Below, one piece after another: positions 34,099 through 40,801 of a stretch of 40,801 nucleotides of DNA. Source of the stretch: Desulfobacterales bacterium (lineage in GTDB: Bacteria; Desulfobacterota; Desulfobacteria; Desulfobacterales; SKZT01). The notes beneath the pieces were generated by a model, which had not been told where the DNA came from, searched no databases, and worked only from the letters and a program-made list of their open reading frames with translations. Made by a program: the position numbers and the translations under genes. The stretch's first letter is position 1; the number at the start of each line of letters is the position of its first letter. The DNA lies in assembly GCA_018399715.1 (NCBI GenBank), contig JAGYNR010000008.1, positions 1 to 40,801 of the forward strand, read 5' to 3'.

Positions 34099-34962
34099 AT
34101 GAATACACAGGAACTTATTTCAATGTTGAATAAGGATCTGGCTGAGGAACATGCAGCTATTATACGTTACCTGGTTCACAGCTATCTGGAAGGAGAAGAT
34201 ACGCCGCTGGGAGTCAATCTTCTTTCCCGCTGTCGGGAAGAAATGTGGCATATGCACTGGTTGGGAATGATTATCGGGAAACTGGGTGGTGAGCCCGATT
34301 TAAAGCCGGCACCCTATCCATACGATCCTACTAACCGCAACAGCATTTTTGAATCTTACGTAACGTATGAAAAAAATTTGATCACTCATTACAATGCAGA
34401 AGCTGAAAATATGCCAGATCCTCATATTAAGCGGGTCCTTCATCGGGAGGCATGGGAATCAGCAATGCATGCCCGAAAATTTGAGCGCGTTCTTTTGAAA
34501 CTTAGTAAAAAAGAAGGTTCGGAGGTCCCGGGTGAAACAAATGAACTGCCGGAGGACTACGCAGAAAAGATCCAGTCGCTGGTCGAATACAAATACAATC
34601 TCATGCTTCGTCACGTAAGGGATTCATGGGTATTTCAAAAAGAAGACATATTCGGTTGGAAACTGATGGATTTTGCCATGACTCAGATGAAGCAGCTTGC
34701 TCATCTTTCCGAACCAGTAGCGGAGAACGGAATAACACCGCGTTTTGAGTTAAAGCCACAAAACCTGAGCTCAACACTGGGTGCGGCGTTGGCAAAGACT
34801 TTAGAAGATGTTGAATCTTCCATCAAACGTCATAAAGCATTGAGAGAAGAGGAAGAAACTCAGAAGCATTCGGGTGAAATTATCAACCTGGAATTGTCCC
34901 TGGATCAGGAAAACTATGAGGGGGCAGAAATAAAAGATTGGCTGAAACAAATAGGCAGTTGA
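34099..34962 (+). CDS. Ferritin-like diiron protein
   Basis: A 287-residue protein. Residues 1-135 form a ferritin-like four-helix bundle with plausible diiron ligands: Glu16/17 (LAEEHAAIIRY), Glu47/48 with His51/53 (REEMWHMHW), Glu101/103 (NAEAEN) and Glu120 with His124 (REAWESAMHARK). It is close to bacterioferritin/rubrerythrin-type domains, suited to iron handling or oxidative stress defence in an anaerobe. The second half (about 155-260) repeats the helical pattern without the metal ligands and may be a degenerate copy. GGAGG precedes the ATG. It lacks a rubredoxin domain. Confidence 0.75.
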   Translation: MNTQELISMLNKDLAEEHAAIIRYLVHSYLEGEDTPLGVNLLSRCREEMWHMHWLGMIIGKLGGEPDLKPAPYPYDPTNRNSIFESYVTYEKNLITHYNAEAENMPDPHIKRVLHREAWESAMHARKFERVLLKLSKKEGSEVPGETNELPEDYAEKIQSLVEYKYNLMLRHVRDSWVFQKEDIFGWKLMDFAMTQMKQLAHLSEPVAENGITPRFELKPQNLSSTLGAALAKTLEDVESSIKRHKALREEEETQKHSGEIINLELSLDQENYEGAEIKDWLKQIGS

Positions 34963-34978
34963 ACTATACTTCAATCTG

Positions 34979-35677
34979 TCATTCGGCAGTCTGGTATACC
35001 CCGGAGTGAGTTCGGGTCGTGAAACATTCTGATATTTCTTCTGCCGATATATCCCCTATCCTGATAATGCGGGGACTGCTGCCGGTGACATCCACAACGG
35101 TCGAACCCATCCCTCCCTTTAAGGGACCAGCGTCGAGAATGAGGGAAGCTGATTTTAAAATTTGCGGATCAAGCTTTGCAATATCGGAACATCCGGGCTG
35201 TCCGGCAATATTCGCACTGGTGCCGGTAATTGGAACACAAACACTTTTAGATAGTGCTTTGGCTACCGGATGTCCGGGAAGGCGGATACCGATTTTTGCG
35301 GTTCCACCGGTCAGGCGGGCCGGAAGACAATTTTTGGCGTTAAACACAAATGTCAGCCTTCCGGGCCAGAAACGATCCATGAGTTCAACTGCATAAGGCC
35401 TGGGGGATTTGATAAATTTAAGGACGGTTGTACGATCCTTCACGATGATCAAAATTGGATTATTTTGGGACCTTTTTTTGATTCGAAACAATAAATTCAG
35501 AGCAGTTTTGTTTAAGGCGTCAACACCAAGTCCGTAGAGACATCGCGTCGGGAACACAATAATACCGCCGCGTTTTATAATCATAGCCGCTTTTCTGATA
35601 ATTTCGGGGTTGGGTTTATTTGGATCAACTGGTTGGATTTTGACTGATCGATTCAATCTTTTTACTCTTGTTTTCAA
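34979..35677 (-). CDS. tsaC: Sua5/YciO/YrdC protein (TsaC-like)
   Basis: A 232-residue protein that should make threonylcarbamoyl-AMP for the t6A37 modification of tRNAs reading ANN codons. It shows FPTRCLYGLG at 42-51 (usually FPT-TVYGLG), KKRSQNNPI at 67-75 and TSAN at 153-156, with the RxG/RIG end segment. The start appears to be TTG, at 35677 or 35656, inside the end of purE, implying translational coupling; the first ATG downstream would remove conserved sequence. A YciO-type paralogue with another role cannot be excluded because of the altered FPT motif. Confidence 0.85.
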   Translation of the reverse strand: MKTRVKRLNRSVKIQPVDPNKPNPEIIRKAAMIIKRGGIIVFPTRCLYGLGVDALNKTALNLLFRIKKRSQNNPILIIVKDRTTVLKFIKSPRPYAVELMDRFWPGRLTFVFNAKNCLPARLTGGTAKIGIRLPGHPVAKALSKSVCVPITGTSANIAGQPGCSDIAKLDPQILKSASLILDAGPLKGGMGSTVVDVTGSSPRIIRIGDISAEEISECFTTRTHSGVYQTAE

Positions 35678-36146
35678 CCTGTTTTGCCAGTTCTTTTTTG
35701 TAGACTTTCAGTTTATTTTGAAGGGAAACATCGGAGACCGCCAGTATTTGAACCGCCAGAATTCCGGCGTTTCGTGCTCCGGGTTTACCGATGGCGACAG
35801 TTGCCACCGGAATTCCGGGAGGCATCTGAACAGTGGACAAAAGGGAATCCAAGCCTTTCAGGCATGAGGAATCGATCGGTACGCCAATTACCGGCAAACA
35901 GGTATAAGCAGCCATAAATCCCGCCAGGTGAGCAGCATGACCGGCACCGGCAATGATAACCTTAATTCCCCGATCAAGAGCGGCTTTAGCGAACGTAGCA
36001 GCTCGTTCGGGACTTCGGTGAGCAGACGCTACTGTAATTTCATAAGGAATATCGAATTTTTTTAGTATCGATACCGATTCCTGCATTACCGCTAAATCCG
36101 AATCACTTCCCATTACGATTCCGACCAGGGGCGTTTTCTGGGTCAT
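35625..36146 (-). CDS. purE: PurE, N5-carboxyaminoimidazole ribonucleotide mutase
   Basis: A 173-residue purine biosynthesis enzyme with GSDSD at 13-17, SAHRSP at 41-46 and GAGHAAHL at 67-74, the signature of class I PurE that converts N5-CAIR to CAIR. Normally it needs PurK, which is not in the window. Its ATG overlaps the stop of the upstream ATP-grasp gene (ATGA), and its end overlaps tsaC. The C-terminus has about ten extra Lys/Ser-rich residues. Confidence 0.93.
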   Translation of the reverse strand: MTQKTPLVGIVMGSDSDLAVMQESVSILKKFDIPYEITVASAHRSPERAATFAKAALDRGIKVIIAGAGHAAHLAGFMAAYTCLPVIGVPIDSSCLKGLDSLLSTVQMPPGIPVATVAIGKPGARNAGILAVQILAVSDVSLQNKLKVYKKELAKQVENKSKKIESISQNPTS

Positions 36147-36913
36147 TTCATCTCCTGTTTGCTTCTGCCGATGGTAAATGCCAAGTACTCCAATACGTCT
36201 TTCTTTTTCTGATTTAAATCCTTCTGGTCAATCATCGCACCTTTGGTCCCGCCGTTTAATGCGATCTCTGACAGATACATGCCGCCATCATCCAAAACAA
36301 GAATATCAATATGGGCGTAAGGAAAATTTCCCCGGTTCATGATGTCAAGACAAAAATTCTTTTCTTTATAAGACAATTGGTGAGGCTGCGTTTTTCCTCC
36401 TACCGCCAAATTTGAGCGGAAGTTATGTGGATTTATGCGCTGATAAGCTTCTGTGTAGTCTCCGCAGACAATTACCCGAATATCGGTGAAATGTTCCATA
36501 TAGGGTTGAAGAACAAATGGATATAAGTGTTCGTTTAAGCCCATACAACTGTAAAGTGTTTCGATAGAGTCCCATCGGCAAATGCCATGCCCGCAGTGCT
36601 TGTGATCCTCTTTTGTGACAACGGGACCGACACCTACCTTGCTGTAGTCGTTAATTGCATCAAGTAGATCTATACGCCTGGTGATCACCCGTGTCAACGG
36701 ATGCATCCATTTGTTAAGAAGCCGGGCCTGTGTCACTTTCGATCGTGTCAAAGCCTGGGAAATCGCTGAGGGGAGACAAACAATGCCTCTTTCCATGAGA
36801 TCGATCATGATCGCCTGATCCAGATATTTGGAAGCGACAGTACCAATAAAAATATCATCGGCGCTTAATTTCGAATACCCCGCTTTTAGTTCCCTGGTGC
36901 CACGGGCAATCAT
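36143..36913 (-). CDS. RimK-like ATP-grasp protein
   Basis: A 256-residue protein with an ATP-grasp core: DIRVIVCGDYTEAYQRINP, NFRSNLAVGGKTQPHQLS and DILVLDDGGMYLSEIALNGG follow the RimK-type order, with the last Glu-x-x-x-Asn placing metal ligands. A Cys/His-rich patch (HKHCGHGIC) near residue 105 is unusual. Such enzymes ligate an amino acid to a carboxylate through an acyl-phosphate. The ATG overlaps the ddl stop by four bases. It sits between a D-Ala-D-Ala ligase and PurE, so it may act in the cell wall or on a cofactor, or stand in for PurK, another ATP-grasp enzyme, though it does not look like PurK. Function unknown. Confidence 0.75.
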   Translation of the reverse strand: MIARGTRELKAGYSKLSADDIFIGTVASKYLDQAIMIDLMERGIVCLPSAISQALTRSKVTQARLLNKWMHPLTRVITRRIDLLDAINDYSKVGVGPVVTKEDHKHCGHGICRWDSIETLYSCMGLNEHLYPFVLQPYMEHFTDIRVIVCGDYTEAYQRINPHNFRSNLAVGGKTQPHQLSYKEKNFCLDIMNRGNFPYAHIDILVLDDGGMYLSEIALNGGTKGAMIDQKDLNQKKKDVLEYLAFTIGRSKQEMK

Positions 36914-37878
36914 TTATGCTCTCTTCCTCGACGGTGTTCATGGATTCCGAGTTCAATAAGCTTATCTAAAAGCTGACTGAACGAATAGCCTCCCGCTTCG
37001 GCAGCCTGAGGAAACAAACTGGTAGGTGTCATGCCGGGAATTGTATTGGTTTCCAGTACATAAATGTCTCCCTCCGGATTTAAAATCATATCCGTACGGC
37101 TGTATCCTTTGCAGCAAAGTGTCTGATGTGCCTTAACGGCATATTGCCGGGCTTTTTCGCTGAGATTATCGTCGATACGGGCAGGACAAATTTCCTGAGT
37201 AGCTCCCGGGGTGTATTTGGCGGTATAATCGAAGAAGGTGTAGTTTTCACCGGGGATGATTTCGATCAGGGGAAATGGCTTGGGGTTGTCGTTTCCGATT
37301 ACAGCTCCGGTCAATTCAATTCCTTTGATATATTTTTCTACGACGATCGTCCGATCATGTGAGAAGGCATGCGTTAAGGCCACATTGATATCTTTTTCAT
37401 CCCATACAATGGACATGCCGATGCTGGAACCACCCTCAGCCGGTTTGACAACCAGAGGAAGTCCAATGGTATCACAACACGCTTTGGGATCGATAACCTC
37501 GCTGTTATGATAGACCTGATACAGTGGAACCAACAAGCCCTCTTTTTCATAAAGTTTTTTGGAAACGATTTTATTCATGGCAGCAGCACTGCCGAGCACG
37601 CCGGACCCCTGATAGGGAATATTTAAAAGCTCCAGCAATCCCTGAACAGTACCATCCTCTCCATAAGACCCGTGAAGAATGATTAAAGCGACATCAATGT
37701 TCCGGGCATCGGCAACCAGCCGCCCCAGATCGTATTTGGGGTCATAACGTAAAACTTCGTATTTTTCCTTATCCAGAGCCTGAAATACCTGATTTCCGCT
37801 GTTTAAGGAAACTTCCCGTTCCGAAGAAACACCGCCGGAAAGCAGTGCTAATGTCATTTTTTTCATAATAATGTCCAA
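36910..37878 (-). CDS. ddl: D-alanine--D-alanine ligase
   Basis: A 322-residue ATP-grasp ligase making the D-Ala-D-Ala dipeptide of peptidoglycan. LLSGGVSSEREVSLNSG starts the N-terminal domain, HGSYGEDGT is at 69-77, and ETNTIPGMT (Glu276, Asn278) supplies the metal ligands; KPAEGGSSIGM is the ATP loop. An ATG at 37866 is an equally good start. The serine in HGSYGEDG (Gly-Arg/Lys elsewhere) is a minor variation. It follows the SHOCT-like gene by 22 bases and overlaps the ATP-grasp gene. Confidence 0.95.
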   Translation of the reverse strand: MDIIMKKMTLALLSGGVSSEREVSLNSGNQVFQALDKEKYEVLRYDPKYDLGRLVADARNIDVALIILHGSYGEDGTVQGLLELLNIPYQGSGVLGSAAAMNKIVSKKLYEKEGLLVPLYQVYHNSEVIDPKACCDTIGLPLVVKPAEGGSSIGMSIVWDEKDINVALTHAFSHDRTIVVEKYIKGIELTGAVIGNDNPKPFPLIEIIPGENYTFFDYTAKYTPGATQEICPARIDDNLSEKARQYAVKAHQTLCCKGYSRTDMILNPEGDIYVLETNTIPGMTPTSLFPQAAEAGGYSFSQLLDKLIELGIHEHRRGREHK

Positions 37879-37900
37879 TTGTTTCAGAGCAACGCAATAT

Positions 37901-38383
37901 TCAGGACTTGAAAATTTGCTTTTTTGCCTGGTTGTATTCTTCGAGAGTAATCAGATTGTTTTCAAAAAGTCTCACCAACTCATTGAGTTCCCTTAACCGG
38001 ATTGTTTCGGGATCTTCGAGTTGTTTAGTTTGCGAACTGAAATCTTCCAGAGAAAGATGGTCAGGTTTGCCTACCTTTAGGGATGCTAGACCACCCAAAA
38101 GACTTATTTCCACTTCTCTACCTTCAAAAATAGGATTTTTCAGAATCTCTTGCAGGGTTTTTCCTTCTGCTTTCATTCGTCTGTAAAAACGCCATGCAGA
38201 AAAAAGAATAATTAATGTTCCGCCGAGAAAAATCCATATCAGGTAATTGACAATCCCTCTGAAAAATAAAATCAGCAGGGCAAGACATGCAACAAGAAGT
38301 ACATGGAGCAACAGGACCAAATAGGCCATTAATACGCTTTTGGCCAGTCCTTCATTTTCTTTTTTTTTGTTTAACTTCATCAC
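37901..38383 (-). CDS. Membrane protein with SHOCT-like C-terminus
   Basis: A 160-residue protein with two membrane helices (about 17-42 and 46-64), a cytosolic middle, and a C-terminal helical pair ETIRLRELNELVRLFENNLITLEEYNQAKKQIF that matches the short C-terminal (SHOCT) oligomerisation pattern. It is first in the operon with ddl, the ATP-grasp gene, purE and tsaC. Start is GTG 38383 or ATG 38380. Function is not known; a membrane scaffold is plausible. Confidence 0.65.
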   Translation of the reverse strand: MMKLNKKKENEGLAKSVLMAYLVLLLHVLLVACLALLILFFRGIVNYLIWIFLGGTLIILFSAWRFYRRMKAEGKTLQEILKNPIFEGREVEISLLGGLASLKVGKPDHLSLEDFSSQTKQLEDPETIRLRELNELVRLFENNLITLEEYNQAKKQIFKS

Positions 38384-38573
38384 CTAACCATGTAATTTAT
38401 AGCGATTTTAACCCTAACCAGCATGAGTCCATACAATAGAGTAATTAATATCAAAATGTCCTGCTGGCCAGATTAAAAAAGATTGATAGTAAACCTATAC
38501 CTATCAGAAAGGAGTATATTATTTAAAAAGTATGCAGAAAAAACCGGCAAAACGCAAGGGAAAAAATTGCCAG

Positions 38574-38602
38574 TTGTTCTTTGTCGCTATCTGGGATATA
38601 AT
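38574..38602 (+). promoter_or_regulatory. Promoter candidate for the helicase gene
   Basis: A perfect TATAAT -10 box with a weak TTGTTC -35 box 17 bases upstream, about 40 bases before the helicase start. The divergent operon begins at 38383. Confidence 0.45.
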
Positions 38603-38642
38603 TAAATGTTTTAAGCGAATAAACCCATGAAACTGAAAGGAA

Positions 38643-40532
38643 GTGGTGGTATTAAGCATTATGGAATTATCTGATCAGCAGAAAGCAGCCGTAGAGGACA
38701 TTGGATCACCGACGCTTGTGGTAGCCGGTGCCGGGTCCGGAAAAACCAGAACGCTTACTGCCAAAATTGCACATCTTATCGAAATAGGATTTAAGCCTGA
38801 AAAAATACTGGCGATTACCTTTACCAATAAGGCGGCCGAGGAAATGAAAACCCGTTTGGTGAGACAGACCGGGTTGCCCCTTTCGGCTTTTCCCTGGGTG
38901 CGAACGTTCCACAGCGCCTGTTTCAAGATTCTTTGTATCCATTGCCCGCTTCTTGGATATCAGAAACCACTTCAGATTTATGCCACCTATCAGCAGCAAA
39001 AAATTTTGAAAGATATCCTGGTTGACAAGATGAATGTGGATAAAAAACACTTATATGGGGTACTGGCACAGATATCCAATGCCAAAAATTCTGGAAATCC
39101 GCTGGTATATTTTGAAAAAAAACCCAAGTACTACCAGATACCTACCCATGATGTATATCAGTTATATGAAAAGACGCTTATGTCTGTGAATGCCGTCGAT
39201 TTCGATAATATTCTCATGAAGACACGGGATTTGCTGAGAGATCACAAAGAAATACGGGAAAAATACCAAAACTTTTTTGACTATATTTTGTGCGATGAGT
39301 ATCAGGACACCAATAACTTACAGGAAGAGCTTACCGGGCTTTTTCTTCGGAACGGAAACTTATTTTGTGTCGGAGACGACTGGCAGGCTATCTACAGTTT
39401 TCGCGGCAGCAATATCAACCATTTTCTGTCTTTTAGAAAGAAATACAAAGAGGCTAAAATTTTCAGGCTGGAACAGAATTTCAGGAGCACTGATGAAATT
39501 GTAAACATCGCCAATGATCTGATTGATTTTAATTCAAATAAGATGGAGAAAAAATGTTTTTCTCAAAAATGCGGTGGTTCAGTTGAAATTCACGAATTTT
39601 TCGATGATTCCCAGGAAGCGAACTGGGTAAACCGAAAGATTCAACGTCTTCATGACCAGGGAATCTCTTATGATAAAATGGCGGTTTTATACCGAACAAA
39701 ATTTTGCTCCCTTTCTTTTGAAAAAGCTTTTCGGGCAGCCCGTATTCCTTTCAGAATTCTCGGAGGAAAAGGCTTTTTTGAACGAAAGGAGATTCTGGAT
39801 CTCAACAGTTATCTTTCGGCTGCGGTGTTCCCCAGAGATGATGTTGCTTTCGAACGGATCATGAATACTCCTAAAAGGGGAATCGGCCCGGCTACCATTC
39901 GAAAGTTGACCCAACTGCGAACTGATCAAATGAGTCTTCAGGATGCGGTCCGTAAGGCATTGAAAGAAAAATTAATCACACCCAAGCTGTACAATGCATT
40001 AGATAGTGTTTTGGTGCTCATAGATGACATAAGGGAAATGAAGCCCGACGCGGCGATACGGGAAGTTATTTCGCGGGTCGATTACATGAATCATCTGAAA
40101 GACTATACACGGTCGGGTTCCATGGAATTTACATTCAGGGAGGAAAACATCGAACAGCTTATCTTTTCAGCATCCCAAAAAGAGACTATCATCGATTATC
40201 TTGAGGAGGCCGCTCTGATCCGGGAGGATACCGGGGAGGCCGAAGACGATTCCGGCGGTGTCAGCATGATGACAATTCATGCTGCCAAAGGACTGGAATT
40301 TCCGGTCGTATTTGTTGTGGCCTGCGAGGATTCGTTATTTCCTCACTGGAAATCTCTTGATTCCGACTTTGCCTTGCAAGAAGAACGCCGGCTGATGTAT
40401 GTTGCGGTTACCCGGTCGGAAAATTTGCTCTTTTTAACGTCATCTGGCTATCGCAAGGGACAGTACTGTGTCAGAAGCCGCTTTTTAGATGAAGTAAGCA
40501 GTAAACAGAAGACAGTAAGCAGTGAGCAGTAA
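38643..40532 (+). CDS. UvrD/Rep-family superfamily I DNA helicase
   Basis: A 629-residue 3'-5' ATP-dependent helicase acting in repair or replication restart. Motifs in order: the Q motif LSDQQKAAVE, Walker A AGAGSGKT at 28-35, motif II ILCDEYQDTN, motif III VGDDWQAIYSFRGS, motif IV LEQNFRS, motif V MTIHAAKGLEFPVVFV and motif VI RRLMYVAVTR. It is shorter than typical UvrD/PcrA (about 720), lacking the C-terminal extension. AAGGAA is close to the GTG codons at 38643 and 38646; the ATG at 38661 lacks a site at good spacing. The last dozen codons (VSSKQKTVSSEQ) fall inside the heptanucleotide repeat, so the original end may have been altered. Confidence 0.92.
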   Translation: MVVLSIMELSDQQKAAVEDIGSPTLVVAGAGSGKTRTLTAKIAHLIEIGFKPEKILAITFTNKAAEEMKTRLVRQTGLPLSAFPWVRTFHSACFKILCIHCPLLGYQKPLQIYATYQQQKILKDILVDKMNVDKKHLYGVLAQISNAKNSGNPLVYFEKKPKYYQIPTHDVYQLYEKTLMSVNAVDFDNILMKTRDLLRDHKEIREKYQNFFDYILCDEYQDTNNLQEELTGLFLRNGNLFCVGDDWQAIYSFRGSNINHFLSFRKKYKEAKIFRLEQNFRSTDEIVNIANDLIDFNSNKMEKKCFSQKCGGSVEIHEFFDDSQEANWVNRKIQRLHDQGISYDKMAVLYRTKFCSLSFEKAFRAARIPFRILGGKGFFERKEILDLNSYLSAAVFPRDDVAFERIMNTPKRGIGPATIRKLTQLRTDQMSLQDAVRKALKEKLITPKLYNALDSVLVLIDDIREMKPDAAIREVISRVDYMNHLKDYTRSGSMEFTFREENIEQLIFSASQKETIIDYLEEAALIREDTGEAEDDSGGVSMMTIHAAKGLEFPVVFVVACEDSLFPHWKSLDSDFALQEERRLMYVAVTRSENLLFLTSSGYRKGQYCVRSRFLDEVSSKQKTVSSEQ

Positions 40533-40534
40533 GC
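40493..40534 (-). repeat. Inverted heptad repeat block, six units
   Basis: Six units close to AGTAAGC, the complement of the GCTCACT-type unit in the array that follows. They encode the end of the helicase and include its TAA stop. A 22-bp T-rich spacer separates them from the larger array, so a transcript could form a long stem with it. Confidence 0.8.
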
Positions 40535-40556
40535 AGTTGAATTTTTTTGTTTTCCG

Positions 40557-40731
40557 GCTCACTGCTCACTGTTCTCTGTTCTCTGTTCTCTGCTCACTGT
40601 TCTCTGCTCACTGTTCTCTGTTCACTGTTCACTGTTCTCTGCTCACTGTTCTCTGTTCACTGTTCACTGTTCTCTGCTCACTGCTCTCTGTTCACTGTTC
40701 ACTGTTCACTGTTCTCTGCTCACTGCTCACT
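40557..40731 (+). repeat. Tandem heptanucleotide array, 25 units
   Basis: Twenty-five uninterrupted 7-bp units of the form G-C/T-T-C-A/T-C-T (GCTCACT, GTTCTCT, GTTCACT, GCTCTCT), 175 bp in total. The phase is kept throughout and the variant units recur in blocks, suggesting slippage or recombination. It lies 24 bases after the helicase stop; the remaining 70 bases to the window end hold no gene I can support. An open frame through it only reflects 7-bp periodicity. Confidence 0.95.
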
Positions 40732-40801
40732 CTTTTTGACGATTCCGGACGATTTTCTAATGTTCAACATCCTCCAATTCCCGGCCGCGATCTTTGGATA
40801 A

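Noticed and set aside
38532-38630. A 32-codon basic ORF upstream of the helicase
   Set aside because: The nearest AAAGGAG is 17 bases away, too far, and the ORF overlaps the helicase promoter candidate.
40557-40731. CRISPR-like appearance of regularly repeated sequence
   Set aside because: Units are 7 bp, contiguous and without spacers; no cas genes are present.
40547-40801. Open frame through the heptad array, coding a periodic Cys/Leu/Ser protein
   Set aside because: A 7-bp tandem repeat without stops gives periodic open frames automatically; there is no ribosome-binding site or non-repeat content.

Overview
The window looks like chromosomal DNA of a Gram-negative, moderately low-GC bacterium, most likely an anaerobic Desulfobacterota (sulfate-reducer-like) genome. 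Outer-membrane biogenesis genes (a TamA-like Omp85 protein and TamB) show a diderm envelope. A DUF3786 protein, an AcsE-type methyltetrahydrofolate methyltransferase with a corrinoid-activation-like partner, and a hopanoid radical-SAM enzyme fit that group. The taxonomic call is inference. I saw no rRNA, tRNA, phage module or CRISPR array.

Layout. (1) 1-2.4 kb, minus strand: a squalene/phytoene synthase followed by HpnH (hopanoid extension), preceded by a 25-codon leader ORF with a strong ribosome-binding site. (2) 2.8-4.7 kb, plus: an unrecognised protein overlapping a UDP-glucuronate decarboxylase, then a small Cys-rich protein. (3) 4.7-7.7 kb, minus: a PiT phosphate transporter with a PhoU-like tail and a Cys-cluster protein. 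(4) 8.0-14.1 kb, plus: the most unusual locus, a 1535-residue GlmS-like giant (interrupted class II glutamine amidotransferase, two SIS domains and a 490-residue C-terminal extension) tightly linked to an AcsE-like pterin methyltransferase and a MetH-activation-like protein. (5) 14.2-15.5 kb: a FmdB-type zinc ribbon with its terminator and an alpha/beta hydrolase. (6) 15.5-26.4 kb, minus: TamA (seven apparent POTRA domains), TamB, a DUF3786 protein, a winged-helix protein, a signal-less ModA-like binding protein and NAD+ synthetase. (7) 26.7-35.0 kb, plus: a small membrane protein, a 1620-residue SLC5-type symporter/hybrid histidine kinase, an NSS transporter, an MT-A70 methyltransferase and a ferritin-like protein. 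(8) 35.0-38.4 kb, minus: an overlapping operon of a SHOCT-like membrane protein, D-Ala-D-Ala ligase, a RimK-like ATP-grasp protein, PurE and a TsaC/Sua5 protein. (9) 38.6-40.7 kb, plus: a UvrD/Rep helicase whose last codons run into an array of heptanucleotide repeats.

Across these regions is a miniature inverted-repeat element of about 143 bp: three full copies (104-245, 2488-2630, 14508-14650) and one 38-bp derivative (24692-24729). They share a 17-bp terminal inverted repeat, and two full copies have perfect 4-bp flanking duplications. Two copies have landed on gene ends: one completes the stop codon of hpnH, and the other supplies the last six codons and stop of nadE.

The best candidates for undescribed biology are the giant amidotransferase/SIS protein and its corrinoid-linked operon, the gene-terminating miniature element, and the inverted heptad array at the helicase 3' end. 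All functional calls rest on motifs read by eye; no database search was possible.
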